Shown: in pieces, positions 16,813 through 24,355 of the stretch
Numbering within the stretch: the first letter of the stretch is position 1
Layout: each line of letters starts with the position of its first letter
DNA from: Candidatus Bathyarchaeota archaeon
GTDB lineage: Archaea > Thermoproteota > Bathyarchaeia > Bathyarchaeales > Bathycorpusculaceae
Direction: 5' to 3'
DNA length: 64,000 bases
NCBI GenBank assembly: GCA_026014615.1
Contig: JAOZHZ010000006.1
Location: forward strand, 38,748-102,747
Notes under the pieces: model-generated
Told to the model about the DNA's origin: nothing
Database searches by the model: none
Seen by the model: only the letters and a program-made list of their open reading frames with translations
Program-made: the position numbers and the translations under genes

Positions 16813-17709
16813 ATCTTCGGCGTAGGGCAAACCTGCGCGCGCCCCCATTTTCATGACACATCGGGAAGCCACAAAATTACCTAATCTGCCACATTCCCGA
16901 AGGCTTTTGTCTTTTAGTAAGCCGTAGAGGAAGCCTGCGTTGAATGCGTCTCCTGCGCCTGTCGTGTCAACCACGGGAACTTTGAATGCGTCTATTGTGT
17001 GTTCTTCGTAGCCGTTTGTGACGTAGCAGCCTTTACTGCCGAGCTTTACGGCAACAACCTCAACGCCTTTACTTATCAGAAAAGCAGCCCCTTTTGTGTA
17101 GTCCTTCTGGTTTGTGATGAGTTGCAGTTCGATACTGTTTGGCATCACTATGTTTGCTCTTTCAATTATTGGCGCCAGGTGCCCGTAGCCTCTGCGGGCG
17201 TACAATGCTCCTGGGTCGAAGCTTACTTTTAGGCATCGTGGAAGAGTTTCTAGTAGGTCTGTTTGTGTTTGGAAGCTTTTTTCGCCCACAAAAGAGCTTA
17301 AATGCAGAAAATTCGCTTCAGAAACATACTCTACGCAGATTTCTTTGGCAGTTATGGAGTCGTTTACTCCTGAGTGAATGTAAAGTGCCCTTTGCCCCTG
17401 CTCATCCACAAACCCCATGACCACGCCGCTTCCACCAGTCTTGTCGCGGATAATACCCGATGCGTCTACGCCTTCTTGGCGGAAACTTTCAAGCAGCAAC
17501 TCGCCGTCCGCATCAATGCCCGCTTTCCCAATGAAACCCACTTTGCATCCCAGCCGCGCTAACCCAACGGTGGTGTTGGCTGCTGAGCCCCCGCAGCTTT
17601 CTTCGTAGGATTTGATGAAGCTTTCTTCCTCAGCGTGGGCTATGTGGTTTACTTTGAAGAGTTTATCAACGTTGAGTGCTCCAAAACCAACCACGTCAAA
17701 GTCCATCAC
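16795..17709 (-). CDS. PfkB-family carbohydrate/nucleoside kinase
   Basis: A ribokinase-fold kinase with the two PfkB signatures: GGSAANTTVGLARLG near residue 40 and the catalytic VDTTGAGDAFNAGFLYG near 250 (Asp of GAGD is the base). The sequence VSFDPGALYARRG resembles archaeal nucleoside kinases of the MJ0406 type, but sugar kinases are equally possible. It starts at GTG 17709 or ATG 17706; the GTGATG overlaps the ftr stop, so the gene is coupled to ftr and the HAD phosphatase. Its 3' end overlaps convergent purQ. Adjacent purine genes make a nucleoside or ribose substrate plausible. Confidence 0.88.
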   Translation of the reverse strand: MMDFDVVGFGALNVDKLFKVNHIAHAEEESFIKSYEESCGGSAANTTVGLARLGCKVGFIGKAGIDADGELLLESFRQEGVDASGIIRDKTGGSGVVMGFVDEQGQRALYIHSGVNDSITAKEICVEYVSEANFLHLSSFVGEKSFQTQTDLLETLPRCLKVSFDPGALYARRGYGHLAPIIERANIVMPNSIELQLITNQKDYTKGAAFLISKGVEVVAVKLGSKGCYVTNGYEEHTIDAFKVPVVDTTGAGDAFNAGFLYGLLKDKSLRECGRLGNFVASRCVMKMGARAGLPYAEDLELLG

Positions 17710-18629
17710 GAAATCAACTCACATAGGTTAATCGGGTACTTGCCCAGTTTCCCTCCGTAGTTACCTGCCGAAATCTTTACCACGCCGTCGACTTGGCGTG
17801 CAGCTTTGATTCCTGCTTTCATGGCGTTCTTGACTGCGTCCATGGATACGCCGTTGATAACGATTTCGGGGATGTAGTTTACGCCGTCGGGAACCTTCGA
17901 AACGTTACCCAGCTTCTGCTTCAGCGAAGGACAGTACAGGTGGTTCGTGGTGGACCCAATCAGCGGGAAATGTGTTTCAGGCTTTGAGCCCGCAGAACAA
18001 ACATCAAACGGCGTCACCACGCCCTGCAGGTTGTGGATGGCTTCTAAGGCTTTTTCCCCTGCCTTGTTCATGGCGTGCTTTGTTTTGCACATTATCCAAA
18101 AGTTCCCGCCCGTCACGCCGACCGCATAGCCGATGTGCCGCTCGATTACAAAGTCGGGAACCATAAGCGGAACAACGATAACTTTTCTGCCGTAACGTTT
18201 TTCGATGTATTCGTAGCCGTCACCGCAGTGCCCCACCCGCTCCATCATGTCCAGCTTGCCCTCAGCTTTGGGTAGCCAGTCGAAAACTGCCGTGAATGGC
18301 TTAACCAAAATGTCTTGGCGGATTCGGTAGCTAAGTTCTGTTTCAAACTTTTTGAGGGATTCAGCAAACGGTTTGTTGGGGTTTATCTCTGCCCAAAACT
18401 GCAGGATGGCGCCGATGCGTTTGTCGGGGGTTTCTTTCTTGTTGAGATACCGCTCAATGCCGCCTTCGACTCTGCCGATTACCACGCTTGGGGTTGATGT
18501 TGCGTCTTCCGCAGCGGCGCGAACTGTCCGTTCATCGTCGGCTGTGACGGCTATTCGGCAGAAAATGCCCTCAAACGCTTCCGCAAACGTGTCCTCAACG
18601 GGCGCCAAGGTTCTATCCGAGTTTCCCAA
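17706..18629 (-). CDS. ftr: formylmethanofuran:tetrahydromethanopterin formyltransferase
   Basis: Ftr moves the formyl group between methanofuran and tetrahydromethanopterin in the archaeal methyl branch. Diagnostic blocks are VEDTFAEAFEGIFCRIAVTA at the N-terminus, HCGDGYEYIEKRYGRKVIVVP, GYAVGVTGGNFWIM, and the C-terminal VPDGVNYIPEIVINGVSMDA with GVVKISAGNYGGKLGKYPI. The 307-residue length is close to the usual 297. It starts at TTG 18629 (AGAGGCGA upstream); TTG 18608 is a possible later start. It is embedded in an overlapping chain purD-HAD-ftr-pfkB, which is unusual company and hints at a link between formyl-group supply and purine synthesis. Confidence 0.93.
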   Translation of the reverse strand: MGNSDRTLAPVEDTFAEAFEGIFCRIAVTADDERTVRAAAEDATSTPSVVIGRVEGGIERYLNKKETPDKRIGAILQFWAEINPNKPFAESLKKFETELSYRIRQDILVKPFTAVFDWLPKAEGKLDMMERVGHCGDGYEYIEKRYGRKVIVVPLMVPDFVIERHIGYAVGVTGGNFWIMCKTKHAMNKAGEKALEAIHNLQGVVTPFDVCSAGSKPETHFPLIGSTTNHLYCPSLKQKLGNVSKVPDGVNYIPEIVINGVSMDAVKNAMKAGIKAARQVDGVVKISAGNYGGKLGKYPINLCELIS

Positions 18630-19701
18630 CTGCTTCGCCTCTAACCTGCTTCCTAAACTGACTGCTCTCTTTGCTTAATGATTCCATATTCGCATCTGTT
18701 ACTATTTGAACCTTGGGCAAAGCTTCGGAGTATAACTCGAACAGGCGATTGAGAACTGCTGGGTTTACAGGACTATTTTTTAGTGTTTCTGGGTTCCAGT
18801 TTTCAAGCATCTTCAAAGCCGCGGCTTTTTCGTGATTGAGAAAAACGTCGGCAATTACAGCGGTTACCACATTGTTTTCCGACAGAACCGACACTTCAGC
18901 GTTCTTCACAGCGTAATTGTTACCGTTAAAAGACACCGTTAATCCGCCATTGTCGCGCACTAACTTAAATGCTTGCACATCTGTTATGCTGTCACCGACA
19001 TACATGACGCTGGACAGGGGCAACTGCCGTTTTTTGGTTAAGTCGCGGATGGCGTCTGCTTTCTGTTCCCCGCCCACGGCTGTAACCTCAGAGAATATTT
19101 TACCAACTCTCATACGCGGAATTTCGCTCCAGAAAATCTCGTCAAGCCGCCCGATGGTTTCTTGGTCTTTAGGCGAGAAGTCTTCAAGAGCGTTTGCCTC
19201 TGCTGGGATGGCGGGAACCTGCATGGCGGCTATCTCTTTTGCTATCGCTTTCAGCTTTGCCGTCTCTTCCTCGGGCAAAGCGTATTTGTCCATTGAAAGC
19301 CGCGTGCAGTACGTGTTTTCAAACGGGAACTCCAAGCACTCGCACAGTGCCCGAAGGTAATGCTCATAGCTGGTACTGACGATAAATGCGTCAGCCAAGC
19401 CCCTGATGTACTTGAGGGTTTCTTTGCTGCCTGCAATCAAAAAGAGGTTCTGGGCGGAGAACTCCTGCATTTGCCCGTCGGTCACGTCGTATGCTTTCAG
19501 GAACGGCAAAATCAGCTTCAACGTGTCGCCCGCATTATAACCTTGTCTCTTGAAGACATCGGCGAGAACGTCGTCGTATCGGCTGATGACTGTGAAGAGC
19601 TTGTCACCGTCGAGCACGAAGTGGGCTGTTAACTCGTAGGCGTTGTCGTTTTTGGATAGGGGTCCTTCGCAGTCCGACACGAAAACGCGCTTCAACGTCA
19701 C
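18613..19701 (-). CDS. HAD-superfamily phosphatase (EhaR-like)
   Basis: This haloacid-dehalogenase-type hydrolase is 362 residues long. Motif I is VFVSDCEGPLSKNDNAYEL at the extreme N-terminus (nucleophile Asp10; Glu12 replaces the second Asp), and motif IV is MYVGDSITDVQAF. This DCEGP-NDNA signature is shared with archaeal proteins annotated as EhaR, which lie near energy-converting hydrogenase genes in methanogens. GTG 19701 is the likely start: it overlaps the purD stop (GTGA), follows GAGG, and gives MTLKRVFVSDCEG. A longer frame to 19773 only runs inside purD. Small-molecule phosphatase activity is inferred; the substrate is unknown. Confidence 0.82.
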   Translation of the reverse strand: MTLKRVFVSDCEGPLSKNDNAYELTAHFVLDGDKLFTVISRYDDVLADVFKRQGYNAGDTLKLILPFLKAYDVTDGQMQEFSAQNLFLIAGSKETLKYIRGLADAFIVSTSYEHYLRALCECLEFPFENTYCTRLSMDKYALPEEETAKLKAIAKEIAAMQVPAIPAEANALEDFSPKDQETIGRLDEIFWSEIPRMRVGKIFSEVTAVGGEQKADAIRDLTKKRQLPLSSVMYVGDSITDVQAFKLVRDNGGLTVSFNGNNYAVKNAEVSVLSENNVVTAVIADVFLNHEKAAALKMLENWNPETLKNSPVNPAVLNRLFELYSEALPKVQIVTDANMESLSKESSQFRKQVRGEAVGKLG

Positions 19702-21107
19702 GCCCTCAGCTGCCGCATGTGCTGTATGCTTTTCTGGATGCCTTGCGCTGAAGCAATGTCGGAACGGTTCCACAATGCACCGCCCTTAATCGCGTCTATG
19801 CCTTCTAAACTGACGGTGCGTGCTTCTTCGATGGAGTCGCCCACGCCCAAGACGCCGACAACCCGAGATTTAAGCGCATAAGTTTTACCATCTCGCAATT
19901 CTATGGAGCCGGGGTAAACGCGGATGCGGTCGCCAAACTTTGCTGAAAGCGCGTACGCTGCAGAAAGGTCTACAGGCGTGTCCATCTCTGGACTGTTCAC
20001 TTTTCTGGGATAAACTTGTGCGTAGCCGCCGTAGCTGGGCGGAACCTTGTAAGTCAAAACCGTTGCCACCTTCTTAACTTCGACGTGGCTCAAGCTGCCC
20101 TCAAGCATTCCGTAACAGACATCCACAAAGTCATCCTTCAAAACGGGCAAGATGTTAATGATTTCGGGGTCTCCTGGGCGGCTGTTGTTTTCGAGGATTT
20201 TGGGTCCGCCGCGGGTGTGCATGAACGCCAAGTATAGCGGTACGCCTCTGACGGCGGAGGGGGCTGGCATTTTAGCGGTCCAGTGTTGAAAGATTTTTTG
20301 GGCGATGGCGAGTTCGTTTTCGCGGTCTGCAGCTGTCATGAAAGGCAGGTGGTCCTCAACGTCTTTGTAGCTTCCCATGCCGCCTGTGTTGGGTCCTTTG
20401 TCGTCGTCAAAGGCGCGTTTATGGTCCCGCGTGGAGGGTAGAACGGCGAGGTGTTTGCCGTCGCAGAACGCCATGAAACTGGACTCTTCTCCATCGATCT
20501 TCTCCTCAATGAGGACGGTGCCGTACTGGAAGTTAGACATGAAATGCTCAAACAACTGCTCCCGCGTGTTGAAGTGGTCACCCCAGACCCCCACACCCTT
20601 GCCCGCAGTCGGTCGGTCAGGTTTAACAACCGCTTGATTATCAAGCTCGTCTAACCATCTGTAAACTGCCTGCTTCACCTCTGGAGTGCCTGCGTAGTCT
20701 TTGGGGCTAAAAACTTTGAAGCGCGGGTTTGCTTCAGGCGCGATTTCATCAAAAAGCAAGCGTTGCTGAACCTTGCTTACTTCGATGGCGTATTCCTGTT
20801 TGGGGCAGATGACGGGGATGCCTGTTTGTTTCTCGATTTGGTCGCGTGCGCCTTCGATTATGGGTTTTTCTGGTCCCACGATGGCAAAGTCAATGTTTGG
20901 TTTGTTTGCTTCTGCGAATTGGCAGATGGCTTCCACATTCAAGTCGGGAATAACCACGTGTTTGGCGGCTTTTTCGACGTTAAAGGGGTTACGCTGCTTG
21001 TCTGCAACGTATAATTTGACTTTGTAGTTTGGGCTTCGGCTTAACGCGTCCACCATGGCGGCTTCTCTGGCACCATACGAAACAACTAGTACACCTATCT
21101 TTTCCAT
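19698..21107 (-). CDS. purD: phosphoribosylamine-glycine ligase
   Basis: PurD (GAR synthetase) ligates glycine to phosphoribosylamine using ATP. The ATP-grasp signatures are present: DNQAVVKPDRPTAGKGVGVW, STRDHKRAFDDDKGPNTGGMGSY and ILENNSRPGDPEIINILP. The 469 residues exceed the usual 420-430; the N-terminal domain begins MEKIGVLVVSYGAREAAMVDAL instead of the canonical VLVIGSGGREHA. It lies between purF (upstream, 63-base gap) and the HAD gene (4-base overlap). Confidence 0.93.
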   Translation of the reverse strand: MEKIGVLVVSYGAREAAMVDALSRSPNYKVKLYVADKQRNPFNVEKAAKHVVIPDLNVEAICQFAEANKPNIDFAIVGPEKPIIEGARDQIEKQTGIPVICPKQEYAIEVSKVQQRLLFDEIAPEANPRFKVFSPKDYAGTPEVKQAVYRWLDELDNQAVVKPDRPTAGKGVGVWGDHFNTREQLFEHFMSNFQYGTVLIEEKIDGEESSFMAFCDGKHLAVLPSTRDHKRAFDDDKGPNTGGMGSYKDVEDHLPFMTAADRENELAIAQKIFQHWTAKMPAPSAVRGVPLYLAFMHTRGGPKILENNSRPGDPEIINILPVLKDDFVDVCYGMLEGSLSHVEVKKVATVLTYKVPPSYGGYAQVYPRKVNSPEMDTPVDLSAAYALSAKFGDRIRVYPGSIELRDGKTYALKSRVVGVLGVGDSIEEARTVSLEGIDAIKGGALWNRSDIASAQGIQKSIQHMRQLRA

Positions 21108-21170
21108 CAGGACACACCGTTTGGTTAGAGAATTAACGTGTGGGCTTAAATTGTTTTACGCACTGCACGT

Positions 21171-22700
21171 TTAGGTTCCGTTGTCTTCCTCATAGATGCG
21201 CCCTTTCTCGACGTATCCGTGCAGGACCTTCTGTTTCATTTCATTTGCCACCTTCTGAGCCAAAGGTGTGGGGTACTTTCCTGTGATGCATCCTAAACAG
21301 AGCTCGTCCTTAGTGCAGCCTGTTGCCTTAACCAGACCGTCGATGGACTGGTAGCATACAGCGTCGGCGCCTATGATTTTGGCGATTTCTTCATCACTAT
21401 GCTTAGAACCAATAAGCTGTCCGTACGTGGACATGTCGATGCCGTAGAAGCATGGTCCGATGATGCGGGGGAACGTAACGAACATGTACACTTTTTTGGC
21501 TCCTGCCCTGCGCAGCTTTTCTATGACGATTTTGGTGGTGTCTCCGCGTACGATGCTGTCTTCGGTTATGATAACGCTTTTCCCTGCGACTTTGTTGTCG
21601 AGTATGTTGACTTTGCGGTCTATTGTTGAGTAGCGTTCGCTGTTTAACAGAATAAAGGCGCGTTCGGTGACGTAGCGGTGGCGTCGGCTGGCGCGTTCCC
21701 AACGGAGCCCCGAAGCCTCATGAACGCCCATGGCGGGGTCATCGCCCGTTTCAGGCACCGACAGAACGATGTCAGCGTCTTTGGCGATTTCAGGAAACTC
21801 TTTCACGATGTTTCTTCCGAAGGCCTCGCGGATTTCGTAGACGTATTTGCCGTCAAAACGTGAGTCGGGTCTTGCGAAGTAGGCAAATTCAAAAGCGCAA
21901 AACGCTTTTCGCGGTTTTTCGATGAGTCGTTGCCGTTTAAATCCGTCTTTGATTATGGTGACGAGTTCGCCGGGTTCAAGTTCAAAGTCTCGTTGGAAGC
22001 CGTTTATGTCTAAACTGACGGTTTCGGAGGAAAAAACAAAGGTTTTTGCGTCTGGGCTGTGTCCCGCGCAGAGGGGTTTTATGCCATGGGGGTCTTTGAA
22101 GGCGAAGAGTTCGCCGTTGCCTGTTATGCCGATTACTGAGAAGGCGCCGTCTAAGCTTAGCATGGTGGTTTTGACTGCTGAGGCGAAGTCTTTGCCGCTT
22201 TTCAGTTCAATCAGCAATTTGCTGCAGACAAGGTCTGAGTCGCAGGTGTATTTGAAGTCTGGGAATTGTTGGAGGGCTTCTTGAAGTAGCTGCTGGGTGT
22301 TGACGATGTTTCCGTTGAAGGAAACCGCGATTTTCATGCCGTCTGCTTCCGCGGTCATGGGTTGTGTGCCTTGCACGATGGATGCGTCGTCGCATTTGCC
22401 TGAGGTGGTGTAGCGGACGTTGGCTATGCCTATGGGTCCGGGTAGTTTTTTGAACCAGTCTTGGATGGCGCTGGGTTTAAGTTTCGGAACCAAGTCCAGG
22501 TTTTTGTAGCTGTAGAATGTTCCTTCGTTGTAGGTCATGAACCCGTGGCTTTGGTGACCTCGATGGTTTTGAGCTCTCAGCCCCCAATACATGTATGAGA
22601 AGACGGGTTGATTGTCAAAGTTTATTGCGCCAAAGACACCGCAGCCTATACAAATTCCCCTTTTTTTTAGTACAACATTGCCATAAGTGAAAACGGACAC
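21171..22700 (-). CDS. purF: amidophosphoribosyltransferase
   Basis: PurF makes phosphoribosylamine from PRPP and glutamine, the first purine step. An N-terminal Ntn-hydrolase glutaminase domain begins after a 19-residue propeptide at Cys20 (CGVFGAINF). The PRPP-binding loop VIITEDSIVRGDTT lies in the C-terminal type I PRTase domain. Cysteines in GPCFYGID and ELCLGCITG match the iron-sulfur ligands of the Bacillus-type enzyme. GTG 22700 is taken as the start. The 509-residue length fits the family. It heads the leftward purF-purD-HAD-ftr-pfkB series. Confidence 0.95.
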   Translation of the reverse strand: MSVFTYGNVVLKKRGICIGCGVFGAINFDNQPVFSYMYWGLRAQNHRGHQSHGFMTYNEGTFYSYKNLDLVPKLKPSAIQDWFKKLPGPIGIANVRYTTSGKCDDASIVQGTQPMTAEADGMKIAVSFNGNIVNTQQLLQEALQQFPDFKYTCDSDLVCSKLLIELKSGKDFASAVKTTMLSLDGAFSVIGITGNGELFAFKDPHGIKPLCAGHSPDAKTFVFSSETVSLDINGFQRDFELEPGELVTIIKDGFKRQRLIEKPRKAFCAFEFAYFARPDSRFDGKYVYEIREAFGRNIVKEFPEIAKDADIVLSVPETGDDPAMGVHEASGLRWERASRRHRYVTERAFILLNSERYSTIDRKVNILDNKVAGKSVIITEDSIVRGDTTKIVIEKLRRAGAKKVYMFVTFPRIIGPCFYGIDMSTYGQLIGSKHSDEEIAKIIGADAVCYQSIDGLVKATGCTKDELCLGCITGKYPTPLAQKVANEMKQKVLHGYVEKGRIYEEDNGT

Positions 22701-23093
22701 TTATGAGCCTTTAGTACATTTTAAGGTAAAAACAATGGTTACAACTTGTCTGCTCAAGTTATTTCTGTTTTTTGATGCCGCGGGACTGCTACGCACAGCG
22801 GTGGTCAAAGGTTTACGGTAGACGGGTTTTGAGTTCTGTTTTGTTTTGGTTATGTTGGGTTGGCAACTTCAGGGGGTAGACCAATTAATGCATCGTTTTC
22901 TGGGTTCAGGTTCAAAGATGGTTTTCTGCAGTTTGCTTTCTTTTCTACCCTCCCCCGGTTTTCTGTGGGGCTTGTTTTGAGTTGCTTTTTTGATTTTGCG
23001 TCTGATTTGGGCTTAAGTCGCGGCTAGGAAAGGCGGAAAAAGGCTAGAAATGGCGGGGAAAGGTTGAAAAAGGCAATTGGTTTTCATGACAGT
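22701..23093. other. 393-base intergenic region upstream of purF
   Basis: The leftward purF promoter should lie here, but I see no convincing TATA box. No coding potential beyond very short frames is present. The far end (23022-23074) carries an imperfect 20-base tandem repeat described separately. Confidence 0.4.
23022..23074 (-). repeat. imperfect 20-base tandem repeat, U-rich on the minus strand
   Basis: GGCTAGGAAAGGCGGAAAAA at 23022-23041 is followed by GGCTAGAAATGGCGGGGAAA at 23042-23061 (16 of 20 bases equal) and a third partial copy. Read on the minus strand, it is a series of T tracts just after the stop of the NosD-like gene, so it may act as a multi-tract archaeal terminator. Confidence 0.55.
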
Positions 23094-24353
23094 TTAGAAA
23101 CGCATATTTAGCCTTCTTTTTAGAAGCAGACATGCCGGTAGCATGATTATTGTTGCGGCGGCTAATGGTAGAATTATCCATGGCGCGAACTCTGGAACAG
23201 CAACTACCTTCATCAGAGGATAGTGGTCGATGTTGTTTGCGTCTATAACGTAGGGTGTATTTCCGATTCCTGTAGCATCTACTTCTGTGGCGTTGGGATA
23301 TTTTGTTTGGTAGTCACTCCAGTAGTTGCCTACGGTGCCGTTATCCCATGAAACAGTGTTAGTGCCGTTGAGGTAGTTGTTTTCGTTTGTGCCTGACTCC
23401 TTTTGGATAACCACCTGCTCGGAGTTGTTAATCAGATTGTTTTGGTAAACAAGGTTGCCTGACCCTAAGGTAAAGCTCCCGTTAGGGATTATGAAGTAGT
23501 TTAGCAGTTCAACTCCTACTAAGTTACGTTTGATGTTGTTTTCATGTACTGATGCATTGTTGCAGACTTCGCCGAATTGGATTCCGTAGCCTTGATTGTC
23601 AATTATATCGTTGCCGTATACGTCAAATGACCCCTGGTTCCTAAGGTTTAATCCACCATTAAGAGATAGAAAGCCGTTGCTGCCGCTTAGACCATTTTCT
23701 TTTATGATGTTTCGGCTAACCGTTACATCAAAGGAGGAGTCAACGATTACGCCATTCCAGCCGTTCTGTGCAATTGTGTTACTGGAAATAGTAGTGTTCG
23801 GGGTAGAACAGTAAACACCAAATTCTTTGTTATTGGTAACATAGTTATCGAAAATTAGGATGTTAGCAGGTTTCCCAAGTCCAGTTATAGGATCTGTTAC
23901 TCCTGAAAACGTATGAATGCCGTTCCAGTTGTTTGTAATAATGTTCCCTTTTACTGTGCAATTGTAGCTGTCTTCATCAATCCATATGCCCGCGGCGTCG
24001 TTGTCTGTGAGGGTAAATCCTGAGATGGTCACGTTTGGGGTGTTGCGCCAAACTTCTATAATAGGCGGCGGTGAACCGTAACTAAGCCGTTTTCCCACTA
24101 TTACTGTGCTTTGGCTGTCTTCACCGATCAGCGACAACGACTTATCTATTTCTACCGATTCTCTGTATGTTCCCTTCCTAACAAAGACGGTATCACCGGC
24201 GGTTGCGTTGCCTACCGCAGCCTGAATTGATGAGTAATCGTCTGGAACTGTAATGGTTTTAGCATCTGCCTTAACAACATGTGACCCAGATACAAAAAGT
24301 AAACCACATGCTAAAGTGGCAAACAATAACGCTGTCAAGAGCTTTTTTCTCAT
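23094..24353 (-). CDS. NosD-like parallel beta-helix surface protein, PEF-type anchor
   Basis: A 419-residue secreted protein. The signal peptide covers about residues 1-30 (MRKKLLTALLFATLACGLLF). A right-handed beta-helix follows with pectate-lyase/NosD-type repeats (TITVPDDYSSIQAAVGNATAGDT, then TISGFTLTDND, VKGNIITNNWNGIH, ISSNTIAQNGWNGV, VSRNIIKENG). The C-terminal tail is VVAVPEFAPWIILPLAAATII plus KRRLNMRF, a PEF-CTERM-like anchor. ATG 24353 is chosen because it starts the signal peptide. Such proteins often bind or cleave polysaccharide; no catalytic site is identifiable. The promoter region is homologous to those of the next two genes. Confidence 0.85.
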   Translation of the reverse strand: MRKKLLTALLFATLACGLLFVSGSHVVKADAKTITVPDDYSSIQAAVGNATAGDTVFVRKGTYRESVEIDKSLSLIGEDSQSTVIVGKRLSYGSPPPIIEVWRNTPNVTISGFTLTDNDAAGIWIDEDSYNCTVKGNIITNNWNGIHTFSGVTDPITGLGKPANILIFDNYVTNNKEFGVYCSTPNTTISSNTIAQNGWNGVIVDSSFDVTVSRNIIKENGLSGSNGFLSLNGGLNLRNQGSFDVYGNDIIDNQGYGIQFGEVCNNASVHENNIKRNLVGVELLNYFIIPNGSFTLGSGNLVYQNNLINNSEQVVIQKESGTNENNYLNGTNTVSWDNGTVGNYWSDYQTKYPNATEVDATGIGNTPYVIDANNIDHYPLMKVVAVPEFAPWIILPLAAATIIMLPACLLLKRRLNMRF

Positions 24354-24355
24354 GC

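Noticed and set aside
17706..18629. Reading the gene next to purD as purP (FAICAR synthetase)
   Set aside because: No ATP-grasp motifs are present; the N- and C-terminal blocks match formylmethanofuran:H4MPT formyltransferase throughout.
19702..19773. Longer N-terminus of the HAD phosphatase
   Set aside because: It would lie entirely in purD; GTG 19701 overlaps the purD stop and places motif I at the usual distance from the start.
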